From NCBI GenBank assembly GCA_012837965.1, contig DUQF01000002.1, forward strand, positions 1-54,343: 54,343 nucleotides of DNA, in the 5' to 3' direction. This DNA is from Clostridiales bacterium. Lineage in GTDB: Bacteria; Bacillota; Clostridia; Christensenellales; Aristaeellaceae. The translations under genes and the position numbers were made by a program. Position 1 is the first letter of the stretch. Each line of letters begins with the position of its first letter. Below are positions 41,629-49,662 of this stretch, in pieces. The notes under the pieces were generated by a model, which saw only the letters and a list, made by a program, of their open reading frames with translations, was not told the origin of the DNA and made no database searches.

Positions 41629-43677
41629 ATGCCTAGGCTGTCTGTTGAAAACTACCGGATGCCCGGCGCTCCCATAGGAAAACTATGCCCGCTCCCCGAC
41701 CTTCAGGGGGCGGGCGATGCGCATCAGCATATCAAGGTAGATGAGCAAACCATCACCAAGGAAGAAGCCAAGTACATGGGTTATGCGCCTGTGAAGGGCG
41801 TCCATCCCTACAAGATGCAGGAAGGCTATACCCGCCAAAGAAAGCCGCGGGATTATAAGGCGGTGGTTTTGGAAAACGAGCGCTTAAAGGCCGTGTTTTT
41901 GGTGGGCTTGGGCGGCCGCCTCTGGTCGCTGGTTGATAAAGACACCGATACCGAGCTTTTGCACCGCAACCCCGTGTTTCAGCCCTGTAACCTTGCCCTG
42001 CGAAACGCCTGGTTTTCGGGCGGCGTTGAGTGGAATGCAGGCATTATCGGCCACACGCCTTTTACCTGTGACGATATGGCCTGTGAAATTTTGCGCCTTG
42101 ACGACGGCACGCCCGTGCTTCGCATGTTCCAGTACGAGCGCGTCCGCGGCCTTTTTTATCGGGTGGAGGCTTTCTTGCCCAAGGGCGCGAGGGAAATGTA
42201 TGTCCGGGTGCGCATCGACAACGCCTTTCAAACACCCACCGCCGTTTACTGGTGGAGCAACATGGCCGTTGATGAGCGGGAAGACACACGGGTCATCGTG
42301 CCTGCCAAGAAAGCCTATTGCCACGGCTATGGCGGCAAGGTGATGAAAGCGGATATCCCCTTAATTGAAAAGCGGGCGGAGGATTTGGGCCGCTACGGCA
42401 GGCGGCTTGCCAAAGACAACGGCGGCAAACTCCTGTGGGACACTTCCCGCCCAACTTCTCTTACCCAATCGGTGGACTTTTTCTTTGATGTACAACAAGG
42501 TACCCGCCCCTTTATCGCCGCCGTGAACAAGGACGGCTACGGCATGGCGCAAACCAGCACTAGGGAGCTTATGGGGCGCAAGCTATTTGTCTGGGGTATG
42601 GCGCCCGGCGGGCGAAACTGGCAAACTTTCCTTTCGCAAAAGGGCGAAAGCTATATTGAATTGCAAGCAGGGCTTGCTAAAACTCAATTAGAACACCTGC
42701 CCTTTGAGGGGGGCGAGTCGGTCAGTTGGCTTGAAAGCTACGGGGCGGTAAAATTAAGCCCCAAAGAAGCGGCAGGCGGCTATAAAGAAGCTATTTCGGC
42801 TGTGCAGCGGAAGCTGAACCTGCGCTCAACTGCCGAATATATGGACGCTTTGCACGAAAAAGTTAAAAAACTTGACCAAAAAACCGGAAAAGTCGTCCAT
42901 CATGCCGGAGGCATGGCGAAACTGGACGCTTTGCTGTACGGCAAAGAATTTTCCACAGCGGGTTTATCTCTTGCTGCCATGCGTTTAACCACGGAAGAAA
43001 AGCCTTGGCTCGCCCTGCTAAAACACGGCGCCCTGCCCGAAACTCCGCCTCTTAAAGAACCGCCGGCTTATCAATTAAGCAAGCGGTGGCTGGAGCCTTT
43101 GCTTGCGTCCGTCCAAAACAAAAAAGGTGACCACTGGCTGAGCCGCTACATGCTGGCGACCATCCATCACGCTCACCAAGATGTTGATGAGGCCGAAAAA
43201 TACTACTTACAATCCATTCAAAAAGCGCCCAATCCTTGGGCGTATCGGGGGCTTGCCTTGCTTGAAAAGCGCAAAGGGAATGCGCAAGCGGCGTTTTCAC
43301 ACTACCAAAGCGCTCTTAAACTCCTGCGCAACCGCTATATCGTTAAAGAAACGCTGGCGCTGCTGCTTGAGATGGGCGAATATGAGCAACTGCTTAACTT
43401 GTACAGGGAGCTACCCGCCGCCTTGCGCCGTATCCCCAAACACAAGACCTACTATATCGAAGCCCTCATTTACACGGGCGAACTGAAAAAGGCCAGACGT
43501 TGCCTGTCCGACCGCCGTTTTGTATTAACCGACATGCGGGAAGGCCAAGTCACCCTGTCCGACCTGTGGTTCAAGCTTGTCCTGATGGAAAAAGACGGTA
43601 AAATCACCCCTCAATCTTTTGCGTGGGCAAAAGAAAACGTGCAGCTCCCCAAACATTTGGAGTATCGGGGGCAGTAA
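41629..43677 (+). CDS. DUF5107 and TPR protein
   Basis: 682-residue protein. The N-terminal ~330 residues resemble DUF5107: LKAVFLVGLGGRLWSLVDKDTDTELLHRNPVFQPCNLALRNAWFSGGVEWN and TPTAVYWWSNMAVDEREDTRVIVP, a beta-supersandwich like those of sugar mutarotases. The C-terminal part from ~500 has TPR-like helical repeats (DEAEKYYLQSIQKAPNPWAYRGLALLEKRKGNAQAAFSHYQSALKL). DUF5107/TPR proteins are often encoded with glycoside hydrolases. Its exact role is unknown. ATG at 41629; its ribosome binding site AAGGAG overlaps the end of the preceding gene, so it is in the same operon. Confidence 0.75.
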   Translation: MPRLSVENYRMPGAPIGKLCPLPDLQGAGDAHQHIKVDEQTITKEEAKYMGYAPVKGVHPYKMQEGYTRQRKPRDYKAVVLENERLKAVFLVGLGGRLWSLVDKDTDTELLHRNPVFQPCNLALRNAWFSGGVEWNAGIIGHTPFTCDDMACEILRLDDGTPVLRMFQYERVRGLFYRVEAFLPKGAREMYVRVRIDNAFQTPTAVYWWSNMAVDEREDTRVIVPAKKAYCHGYGGKVMKADIPLIEKRAEDLGRYGRRLAKDNGGKLLWDTSRPTSLTQSVDFFFDVQQGTRPFIAAVNKDGYGMAQTSTRELMGRKLFVWGMAPGGRNWQTFLSQKGESYIELQAGLAKTQLEHLPFEGGESVSWLESYGAVKLSPKEAAGGYKEAISAVQRKLNLRSTAEYMDALHEKVKKLDQKTGKVVHHAGGMAKLDALLYGKEFSTAGLSLAAMRLTTEEKPWLALLKHGALPETPPLKEPPAYQLSKRWLEPLLASVQNKKGDHWLSRYMLATIHHAHQDVDEAEKYYLQSIQKAPNPWAYRGLALLEKRKGNAQAAFSHYQSALKLLRNRYIVKETLALLLEMGEYEQLLNLYRELPAALRRIPKHKTYYIEALIYTGELKKARRCLSDRRFVLTDMREGQVTLSDLWFKLVLMEKDGKITPQSFAWAKENVQLPKHLEYRGQ

Positions 43678-43704
43678 AAATTAATTTGTAGAGGGCTACT
43701 AAAA

Positions 43705-43733
43705 TTGACGAATCAACTTTAGAGTGGTACACT
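43705..43733 (+). promoter_or_regulatory. Promoter of the toxin locus
   Basis: TTGACG (43705-43710), a 17-base spacer and TACACT (43728-43733), in the 194-base gap before the DUF6273/TPR gene. No terminator is visible at the end of the upstream gene, so some read-through from the glycan operon is possible. Confidence 0.6.
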
Positions 43734-43871
43734 TTTTGTTAATAAAGCAACGACTTGATTTTACGAAGTGTGTAGTAGCTAAACATGCGATTCTCTCGTA
43801 ATACTCTCATCTTCTAAATTTGTGCCAAATAAGAAACGACCCAAACATCGTTGATACTTGGAGGATAACAT

Positions 43872-45770
43872 ATGAAAAGAACAGCATTGATTTTCATCGC
43901 TCTTTTGTTTGCAATTAGTACATTGACTGCCTTTGCGCAAGTAAACAGTGCATTTAATGCACAAGTGGGTGATATTGTTTTTCTTGGAAGTTACGAGCAA
44001 GATAACAATGAAGAAAACGGACAAGAAGCAATTGAGTGGTTGGTTGCAGATATTCAAGGAGATCATGCGTTGATTGTCAGTAAACATGCGCTTGATTGTC
44101 AGCCTTTTAACGATGAAAATGTCGAAGCTTCATGGGAGGCAAGCGCGATTCGTTTGTGGCTGGAAGATGTTTTTTTGACACAAGCTTTTACTGATGTGGA
44201 GCAGGAATTGATAGTTCCTGTCGAAGAAACAAATGGTAGAGTGTTCCTGCTAAGCCAAGAAGAGGCAACCGAGATTTTCTCGGAGGCCGAAGGGCGTAAA
44301 CTTACCGGAACAGAATATGCCCGCGCAAACGGAGCGAAATTTCTTGGTTTTACAACGCTTGTTATCGGCGAAACGGATTGGTGGTTGCGTTCTGCGGGAG
44401 AAAAAGCTAATGAAGCCGTCTATATTGACGTAAAAGGTAATTTGGGGTCAAAGAGAGTAACAGACAAGCCTGGTATTCGACCGGCTCTTTGGGTGAAGTT
44501 GGACGTTGACCGCTCTTATTTCCCTTACGAACAGTATATTGTAGCTTCAAATTTAGAAAAAGATGGCAATCATGGAGAAGCAGCCGAAATATATGAATCG
44601 CTTGGTACCTACAACGGCAGCCATGAGCGGGCTATGAATTGCCGTTACCTACAAGCTGTAGGAGCGATGGAAGTGGGCGATTTTCATACTGCGCTAAGGT
44701 TGTTTGAAAGCTTATGCGACTATCAAGACAGTTATACAAACGGCCGGGCTTGTCGTTATGCAATCGCGGTTGATACCCAGGAAAGCGGTGACTATAAAGA
44801 AGCTATCAAACTTTTTGAAAAAGTCGGTCAGTACCAGGATAGCATGGAACAGCTAAAAGCCTGCTATGAAAAGCTGGGTATCTCCATCTATTACTTTTCA
44901 AACGGCGCTGTAGAAACGGGGGTAGATACCGGCTATTCCCGTGCCAACACGATTGAAGGGAAAGACAAACATTTTGGCTGGCGAATGGGGCGCTTTTTCA
45001 TGAGCGGATTTACCAGGGTTTCTGACGGGGCATCCGAGCAACCCATTTTTATTAAAACCCTTGGTGATTCCATTACGCTCTGGTTTGATTTGGAGCAAAA
45101 CATTGACGCTCTCGGTGGAAATGAAAAACTCGTCATCAATGAAGACGAAAATGGATACGACCAATATTTTGGGGTTAAGAAAACCAATTTCGGCAGGGGC
45201 ACTTTAGTAGTGCGTCATACAGATTATCAAAACAATAATGGAGAACCCCAGATTTATACGGACTATCTGCTGGCCAAAGGTACTTCCGGTGCGGATACGA
45301 AAATTGTGCTCAATGAGGAAGGGGATTATGAAATTGCCTTAAACTACGAGCTCAAGGACAATGACCTCAAAAACATTACAAACAAGTACGGTAATTACAG
45401 GATTTTCATCAAGTTTTCAGTGCGCAACGGCAACTGTATTGTTTTTCCGTTTGATGTGCTGACCGGAACCGAGCTTCAAAATACATCTGTGACCGAAAAC
45501 GGCTTCTACCTTGACCTTGCCCGTTCAAGATATTTGGATATTGATGTGAAGCGTTCCGTTATTGTTCAAGGTCCTGCGGGCATGATAGAGGATGAACGTT
45601 TTAATCGGCCTGCAAAAGACGGAGATCAATACACGGCTGAGGGAATATATACCATTTCCGTTAGCAATCGCTATACAGGTGAATCGACTGTGAAGACAAT
45701 TTTCGTCGGTTCAGATGAGTTGTTGCAGGAATATATTTCAAACGGGTTCTCGACTGACCGCTTAAAGTAA
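43872..45770 (+). CDS. Secreted DUF6273 and TPR-repeat protein
   Basis: 632-residue exported protein. Signal peptide 1-23 ends in AFA. Residues ~33-215 look like a DUF6273 domain (VGDIVFLGSYEQDN, SAIRLWLEDVF, DWWLRSAG, KPGIRPALWVKLD). TPR-like repeats follow at about 220-335 (ASNLEKDGNHGEAAEIYESLG, VGAMEVGDFHTALRLFESL, VDTQESGDYKEAIKLFEKVG), then a beta-rich C-terminal half. It probably works outside the cell membrane; a surface scaffold is conceivable. ATG with TTGGAGGA; it lies 54 bases upstream of the toxin gene, same strand, and has lower GC than the glycan operon. Confidence 0.72.
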   Translation: MKRTALIFIALLFAISTLTAFAQVNSAFNAQVGDIVFLGSYEQDNNEENGQEAIEWLVADIQGDHALIVSKHALDCQPFNDENVEASWEASAIRLWLEDVFLTQAFTDVEQELIVPVEETNGRVFLLSQEEATEIFSEAEGRKLTGTEYARANGAKFLGFTTLVIGETDWWLRSAGEKANEAVYIDVKGNLGSKRVTDKPGIRPALWVKLDVDRSYFPYEQYIVASNLEKDGNHGEAAEIYESLGTYNGSHERAMNCRYLQAVGAMEVGDFHTALRLFESLCDYQDSYTNGRACRYAIAVDTQESGDYKEAIKLFEKVGQYQDSMEQLKACYEKLGISIYYFSNGAVETGVDTGYSRANTIEGKDKHFGWRMGRFFMSGFTRVSDGASEQPIFIKTLGDSITLWFDLEQNIDALGGNEKLVINEDENGYDQYFGVKKTNFGRGTLVVRHTDYQNNNGEPQIYTDYLLAKGTSGADTKIVLNEEGDYEIALNYELKDNDLKNITNKYGNYRIFIKFSVRNGNCIVFPFDVLTGTELQNTSVTENGFYLDLARSRYLDIDVKRSVIVQGPAGMIEDERFNRPAKDGDQYTAEGIYTISVSNRYTGESTVKTIFVGSDELLQEYISNGFSTDRLK

Positions 45771-45823
45771 GAAGGAAAAGATCTATGATTGAATTACTAC
45801 GAGATTTTCGGAGGTACGGAACA

Positions 45824-47038
45824 ATGAAACGAATAATTGCCCTGCTTCTTAGCCTTGTGATGTTGGTTCCCGGCCATGGAAAAGCGCAATCGCAACCACC
45901 CCTTACAAATGAAAGCGGGTGGGTGAGTGTTGAGCCGCAGTATAAGTCATTGGATGACCCTCAACTTCTTGGCTATATTGAAGATTTGGTTTACAGAGAT
46001 GCCATTGTTGCCCTTAATAGCGATGAATATGTTGTAGAAAATGTATCTGCCGTATATATCTCCAAGGAATATCTTGATGAAGTGGCATTCAATTCACAGG
46101 CCAACATCTATTTTGGTTATACATTGGCGGAACTGGATGACCTTTTCCAAGGAACGAAATATATTTTCACTTTGGGTAGTGATGGGACAACTACCGTAGA
46201 AGAGTTGCTGGAAATTGAGAGTGATCCGACCAAGACGATGATCAGGAATGTTGCGATTGGAACAGGAGTAATCCTCGTTTGCGTTACCGTTTCAGTTGTA
46301 TCATCGGCTGTAGGCCTTTCGGCTGTGAGCGCGTTCTTTGCCGCATCTGCAAAGACGGCGACAACTTATGCGGTTTCTTTCGCGCGGTTTGGAGGAATTA
46401 CTGCTGGCGTGGTCAAAGGGGTTCAAACCGGTGACTTTGATGAAGCTGTAGAAGCGGCTGCATTGGGCGCTTCCGAAGGTTTTAAATGGGGAGCGATTAG
46501 TGGGGCAATTTGTGGAGCGATTAATGAAGCGAAAAGCGGTGGTTTTGATGAACCGTTCTTGTTGGAGGCCGGAACGCGGAGTGGACTAACAATGAATGAA
46601 GTGGCACTTATTCAACAAGAAAGCACACTACCAATGGATGTAATTGAGCAAATTCACAGTTGGGACGAATATTTGATTTATAAAGAAGCTGGCCTTAAGC
46701 CGATGATGGTAAATGGAAAAACCGCCTTGATTCAAAACATAGATTCAAATTACGTGAGTCAATTGGCCGATGGAACAGAAGTGACAAATCTTGTGAGAAT
46801 GCAGAAAGGGCTTGCCCCTCTTGATCCTCTGACAGGGAAAGCTTACCAGCTTCACCATGTTGGGCAAAAAGCGGACGGAACGCTTGCTGTCTTGACAGAA
46901 AGCCAGCATCAAGGCAATTCTGCTGTTTTACACATCTTTGGAAAAGATCCAGAAATGAATCGCTCTGAATTTGCAAAAATACGAAAAGAATTTTGGGAAT
47001 ATTTAGGAAAATCTGAATTTGCTAAAAGAGGGAATTGA
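45824..47038 (+). CDS. Secreted toxin with C-terminal LHH nuclease domain
   Basis: 404-residue predicted polymorphic toxin. Signal peptide MKRIIALLLSLVMLVPGHGKA; a globular part ~25-140; a hydrophobic Gly/Ala-rich segment ~143-235 that could cross or perturb a membrane; and a C-terminal LHH (HNH/endonuclease VII-fold) nuclease domain: AYQLHHVGQKADGTLAVLT near 341-359 and HQGNSAVLHIFGKDPEMNRSEFAKIRKEFWEYLGK near the end. The start is ATG at 45824 after GGAGGT; an extension to 45785 has no ribosome binding site. The immunity gene starts 2 bases after its stop. The target is likely DNA of rivals (inference). Confidence 0.82.
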   Translation: MKRIIALLLSLVMLVPGHGKAQSQPPLTNESGWVSVEPQYKSLDDPQLLGYIEDLVYRDAIVALNSDEYVVENVSAVYISKEYLDEVAFNSQANIYFGYTLAELDDLFQGTKYIFTLGSDGTTTVEELLEIESDPTKTMIRNVAIGTGVILVCVTVSVVSSAVGLSAVSAFFAASAKTATTYAVSFARFGGITAGVVKGVQTGDFDEAVEAAALGASEGFKWGAISGAICGAINEAKSGGFDEPFLLEAGTRSGLTMNEVALIQQESTLPMDVIEQIHSWDEYLIYKEAGLKPMMVNGKTALIQNIDSNYVSQLADGTEVTNLVRMQKGLAPLDPLTGKAYQLHHVGQKADGTLAVLTESQHQGNSAVLHIFGKDPEMNRSEFAKIRKEFWEYLGKSEFAKRGN

Positions 47039-47040
47039 TT

Positions 47041-47430
47041 ATGGATAAGATTGTTGATGTGCTAAAAGGCTTTCCGGACTATATAGGTTCTAACGGCAGA
47101 ACCGAAGAAGAAATAGAACAGGCTGAAAAGGCGCTAAGTGTTTCTTTTGCAAAAGACTATCGCAAGTATCTAAAAGAAATTGGCCTTGCCAGCTTTGACG
47201 GTCGTGAGCTTACGGGCTTAACGAAAACGGCTCGCTTGGATGTAGTTTTGGTTACAAAGGAACAGCGAGAGAGGTTTGGTCAAGAGGTGCAGTCATTCTA
47301 TGTTGTTGAAGAAGCAAACATTGATGGAATCGTAATATGGCAAAACTCTGATGGAGAAATCTATGAAACCGCTCCTAATTTAATACCAAAGAAGATTGCG
47401 AATTCCCTTTCTGAATATGTATTAAACTAA
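47041..47430 (+). CDS. SUKH (SMI1/KNR4) family immunity protein
   Basis: 129-residue SMI1/KNR4-like protein: TEEEIEQAEKALSVSFAKDYRKYLKEIGLASF near 19-50 is the classic E-x-x-L-x-x-x-F-x-x-x-Y-x-x-x-L SUKH helix, followed by ELTGL, IVIWQNSDGEIYE (a strand-turn with aromatic residues) and a C-terminal SLSEYVLN helix. SUKH proteins are immunity proteins for nuclease toxins of several polymorphic-toxin families. It is 2 bases after the toxin stop, so it is coupled. The start is ATG at 47041 with AGAGGGA 7 bases upstream. Cytosolic. Confidence 0.87.
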   Translation: MDKIVDVLKGFPDYIGSNGRTEEEIEQAEKALSVSFAKDYRKYLKEIGLASFDGRELTGLTKTARLDVVLVTKEQRERFGQEVQSFYVVEEANIDGIVIWQNSDGEIYETAPNLIPKKIANSLSEYVLN

Positions 47431-47442
47431 AAGTTGAACGAA

Positions 47443-47483
47443 AAAGCGATTAGCCATGAAGGTGGTTAATCGCTTTCTTTTTT
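47443..47483 (+). terminator. Terminator of the toxin-immunity operon
   Basis: A 14-bp stem with one G-T pair (47443-47456 with 47463-47476) is followed by CTTTTTTTTCTT. Strong intrinsic terminator directly after the immunity gene. Confidence 0.88.
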
Positions 47484-47591
47484 TCTTATGTGCAGGTTTT
47501 GTTTCCGCTTTTATTTTCCGGCCACCATTATTGACAGCCAAGGCTGGACAAACCTATAATAGATTGCATTTTTCTTGGATTGGAGAGGGCT

Positions 47592-49202
47592 ATGAACCAA
47601 CTACAGCGGGAGGCGGCCAGAAGGCGCACCTTCGCCATTATCAGCCACCCGGACGCAGGCAAGACTACCCTAACGGAAAAGCTGTTGCTTTATGGGGGCG
47701 CCATTCGCCAGGCGGGCAGCGTCAAGGCCAGAAAGGCCGATAGACACGCCGCCAGCGACTGGATGGAAATTGAAAAACAGCGCGGCATCTCGGTCACTTC
47801 AAGCGCCATGCAGTTTGAATATGAGGGCTTTAGCATCAACATTCTGGATACGCCGGGGCACCAGGACTTTTCGGAAGATACCTATCGGGTGTTGGTGGCC
47901 GCCGACGCCGCCGTGATGTTGATTGACGCCTCCCGAGGCGTTGAAGCGCAGACAATCAAGCTGTTTAAGGTGTGCGCCATGCGGGCTATCCCGATTTTTA
48001 CCTTTGTGAATAAAATGGACAGGGCTTCCAAAGACCCCTTTGATTTAATGGACGAACTGGAAGCCGTTTTGGGCATACGCTCCTGCCCCATGAACTGGCC
48101 CATCGGCGTGGATGGCGACTTTCAAGGCGTGTACCATCGGGACACAGAGATGATAGAGCTGTATTTTTCCGGCGACCACGGCAAAAGGAAGGTACAGCGC
48201 ACCGAAGTCGCCCCTGACGACGCCCTTACTTTGGGTTTGCTTGAAAAGCATTATGTGAACCGCCTGAAAGAAGAGATTGAGCTTTTGGACGTGGCGGGCG
48301 ACCCCTTTGACCTGAAATTGGTGCGCCAAGGCAAGTTGACTCCGCTGTTTTTCGGCTCGGCCATTACCAATTTCGGCGTGGAGCCGTTCTTGGAACGTTT
48401 CTTAACATACGCTCCTCCGCCAGGACCGAGGGAATCGTCTATCGGCATGATTGAGCCGGACGACGAGCAGTTTTCAGGCTTTGTGTTCAAGATTCAAGCC
48501 AACATGAACCCCGCCCACAGGGATAGACTGGCCTTTTTGCGGGTGGTGTCGGGAAAATTCCAAAAAGACATGACTGTCTGGCACTCCCATGAGGACAAGG
48601 AAATTCAGGTAAAGGCGCCCCAGCAATTCATGGCCGACGAGCGGGAGATGATTCAGGTTGCCTACCCCGGCGATATCATCGGCCTGTATGACCCCGGCAT
48701 TTACGCCCTGGGCGATACCCTGTGCGAAGGCAAGCGGCGGTTTCGGTTTGCCAAAATCCCCATCTTTGCGCCGGAAAACTTTGCCCGCATCCGTCCTCTG
48801 GACTCCATGAAGCGCAAGCAGTTTTTAAAAGGCATCGCCCAGCTAAGCCAGGAAGGCGCCATTCAGCTTTACTACAGGGACGAAACCGGCCTTGAAGAAA
48901 CGCTGTGCGGCGTGGTGGGCACCCTGCAGTTTGACGTGCTATCCTACCGCTTAAAAAGCGAGTACGGCGTGGACCTGCTGCTTGACAACATGCCCTGGCG
49001 CTTTATCCGCTGGATAGAAGAAAGCCCTAAGGATGTAAATGACTTGCAATTAACTTCCACCACCGCAAGGGGGAGGGACGCCCAAGGAAATGATGTGCTG
49101 TTGTTTGAAAACGAGTGGAGTATCCGTTTAGCTCAAGAAAAGAACCCCGGCCTTGTCCTTTTGGAGCTTGCGCCCATGAGTGAAGAGTGGAATACTATGT
49201 AA
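47592..49202 (+). CDS. prfC: Peptide chain release factor 3
   Basis: 536-residue RF3, the GTPase that recycles RF1/RF2 from terminating ribosomes. GTPase motifs are G1 SHPDAGKTT (residues 19-27), G2 region QRGISVTSS, G3 DTPGHQDFSEDTYR and G4 NKMDR; the RF3-type C-terminal domains follow (FRFAKIPIFAPENFARIRPLDSMKRKQF). The start is ATG at 47592 after GGAGAGG; an ATG 12 bases earlier lies inside that site. Length is normal. The gap 47484-47591 carries its promoter. Confidence 0.95.
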   Translation: MNQLQREAARRRTFAIISHPDAGKTTLTEKLLLYGGAIRQAGSVKARKADRHAASDWMEIEKQRGISVTSSAMQFEYEGFSINILDTPGHQDFSEDTYRVLVAADAAVMLIDASRGVEAQTIKLFKVCAMRAIPIFTFVNKMDRASKDPFDLMDELEAVLGIRSCPMNWPIGVDGDFQGVYHRDTEMIELYFSGDHGKRKVQRTEVAPDDALTLGLLEKHYVNRLKEEIELLDVAGDPFDLKLVRQGKLTPLFFGSAITNFGVEPFLERFLTYAPPPGPRESSIGMIEPDDEQFSGFVFKIQANMNPAHRDRLAFLRVVSGKFQKDMTVWHSHEDKEIQVKAPQQFMADEREMIQVAYPGDIIGLYDPGIYALGDTLCEGKRRFRFAKIPIFAPENFARIRPLDSMKRKQFLKGIAQLSQEGAIQLYYRDETGLEETLCGVVGTLQFDVLSYRLKSEYGVDLLLDNMPWRFIRWIEESPKDVNDLQLTSTTARGRDAQGNDVLLFENEWSIRLAQEKNPGLVLLELAPMSEEWNTM

Positions 49203-49240
49203 GAAACAAGTAAAAAATGGTAAATTTTTTGTGACCAAAT

Positions 49241-49268
49241 TGACGGCTTTTTGGGGCGCTGGTATAAT
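49241..49268 (+). promoter_or_regulatory. Promoter of a small membrane protein
   Basis: TTGACG (49241-49246), about 16 bases of spacer and TATAAT (49263-49268), followed 20 bases later by AAAGGAGCGAGCG and the ATG at 49306. Confidence 0.7.
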
Positions 49269-49305
49269 AAAACTGTCAAGATAACATGAAAGGAGCGAGC
49301 GACCA

Positions 49306-49473
49306 ATGCAAAAAGTGAATTGGGAATTAGTACTTACTGTTGGCCTTTTAATCATTCTTCTCCTGAATGTCTATTTTGCCGTGAAGGATGGCGACGCCAG
49401 AGGCGCTGTACTAAGTATAGCTGCGGCTGTGCTTTGTGTGGTCGATTTGGTCATGTACTGTCGCCGTAGATAA
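49306..49473 (+). CDS. Small two-helix membrane protein
   Basis: 55-residue protein starting MQKVNWELVLTVGLLIIL. Two predicted membrane helices (7-25 and about 33-51) are joined by a short charged turn (VKDGDARG) and the tail is basic (YCRRR). It has its own promoter and an AAAGGAG ribosome binding site, so it is a real gene. No family recognised. Nothing is coded between it and the typA promoter (49474-49580). Confidence 0.72.
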   Translation: MQKVNWELVLTVGLLIILLLNVYFAVKDGDARGAVLSIAAAVLCVVDLVMYCRRR

Positions 49474-49580
49474 TTTTTGCGCAGGTTTCTCACTTTTCCA
49501 CGGAATAAACACTACATCCAGATTTTTACTTTGGCACACAAAGAAGTTTTTGATGGGTGCGTTGTCTGAGCAATTACCCT

Positions 49581-49609
49581 TTACAACACGCTTTGTGTGC
49601 ATTTATAAT
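49581..49609 (+). promoter_or_regulatory. Promoter of typA, inside an inverted repeat
   Basis: TTACAA (49581-49586), a 17-base spacer and TATAAT (49604-49609). A perfect 10-bp inverted repeat GCACACAAAG/CTTTGTGTGC (49534-49543 and 49591-49600) ends inside the spacer and could be an operator that loops or folds with a 47-base middle. Confidence 0.6.
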
Positions 49610-49662
49610 GCTTTTGTTCAGCATTAACTTATTCAATTTTAAAAACTACGAAACGGAAAATC

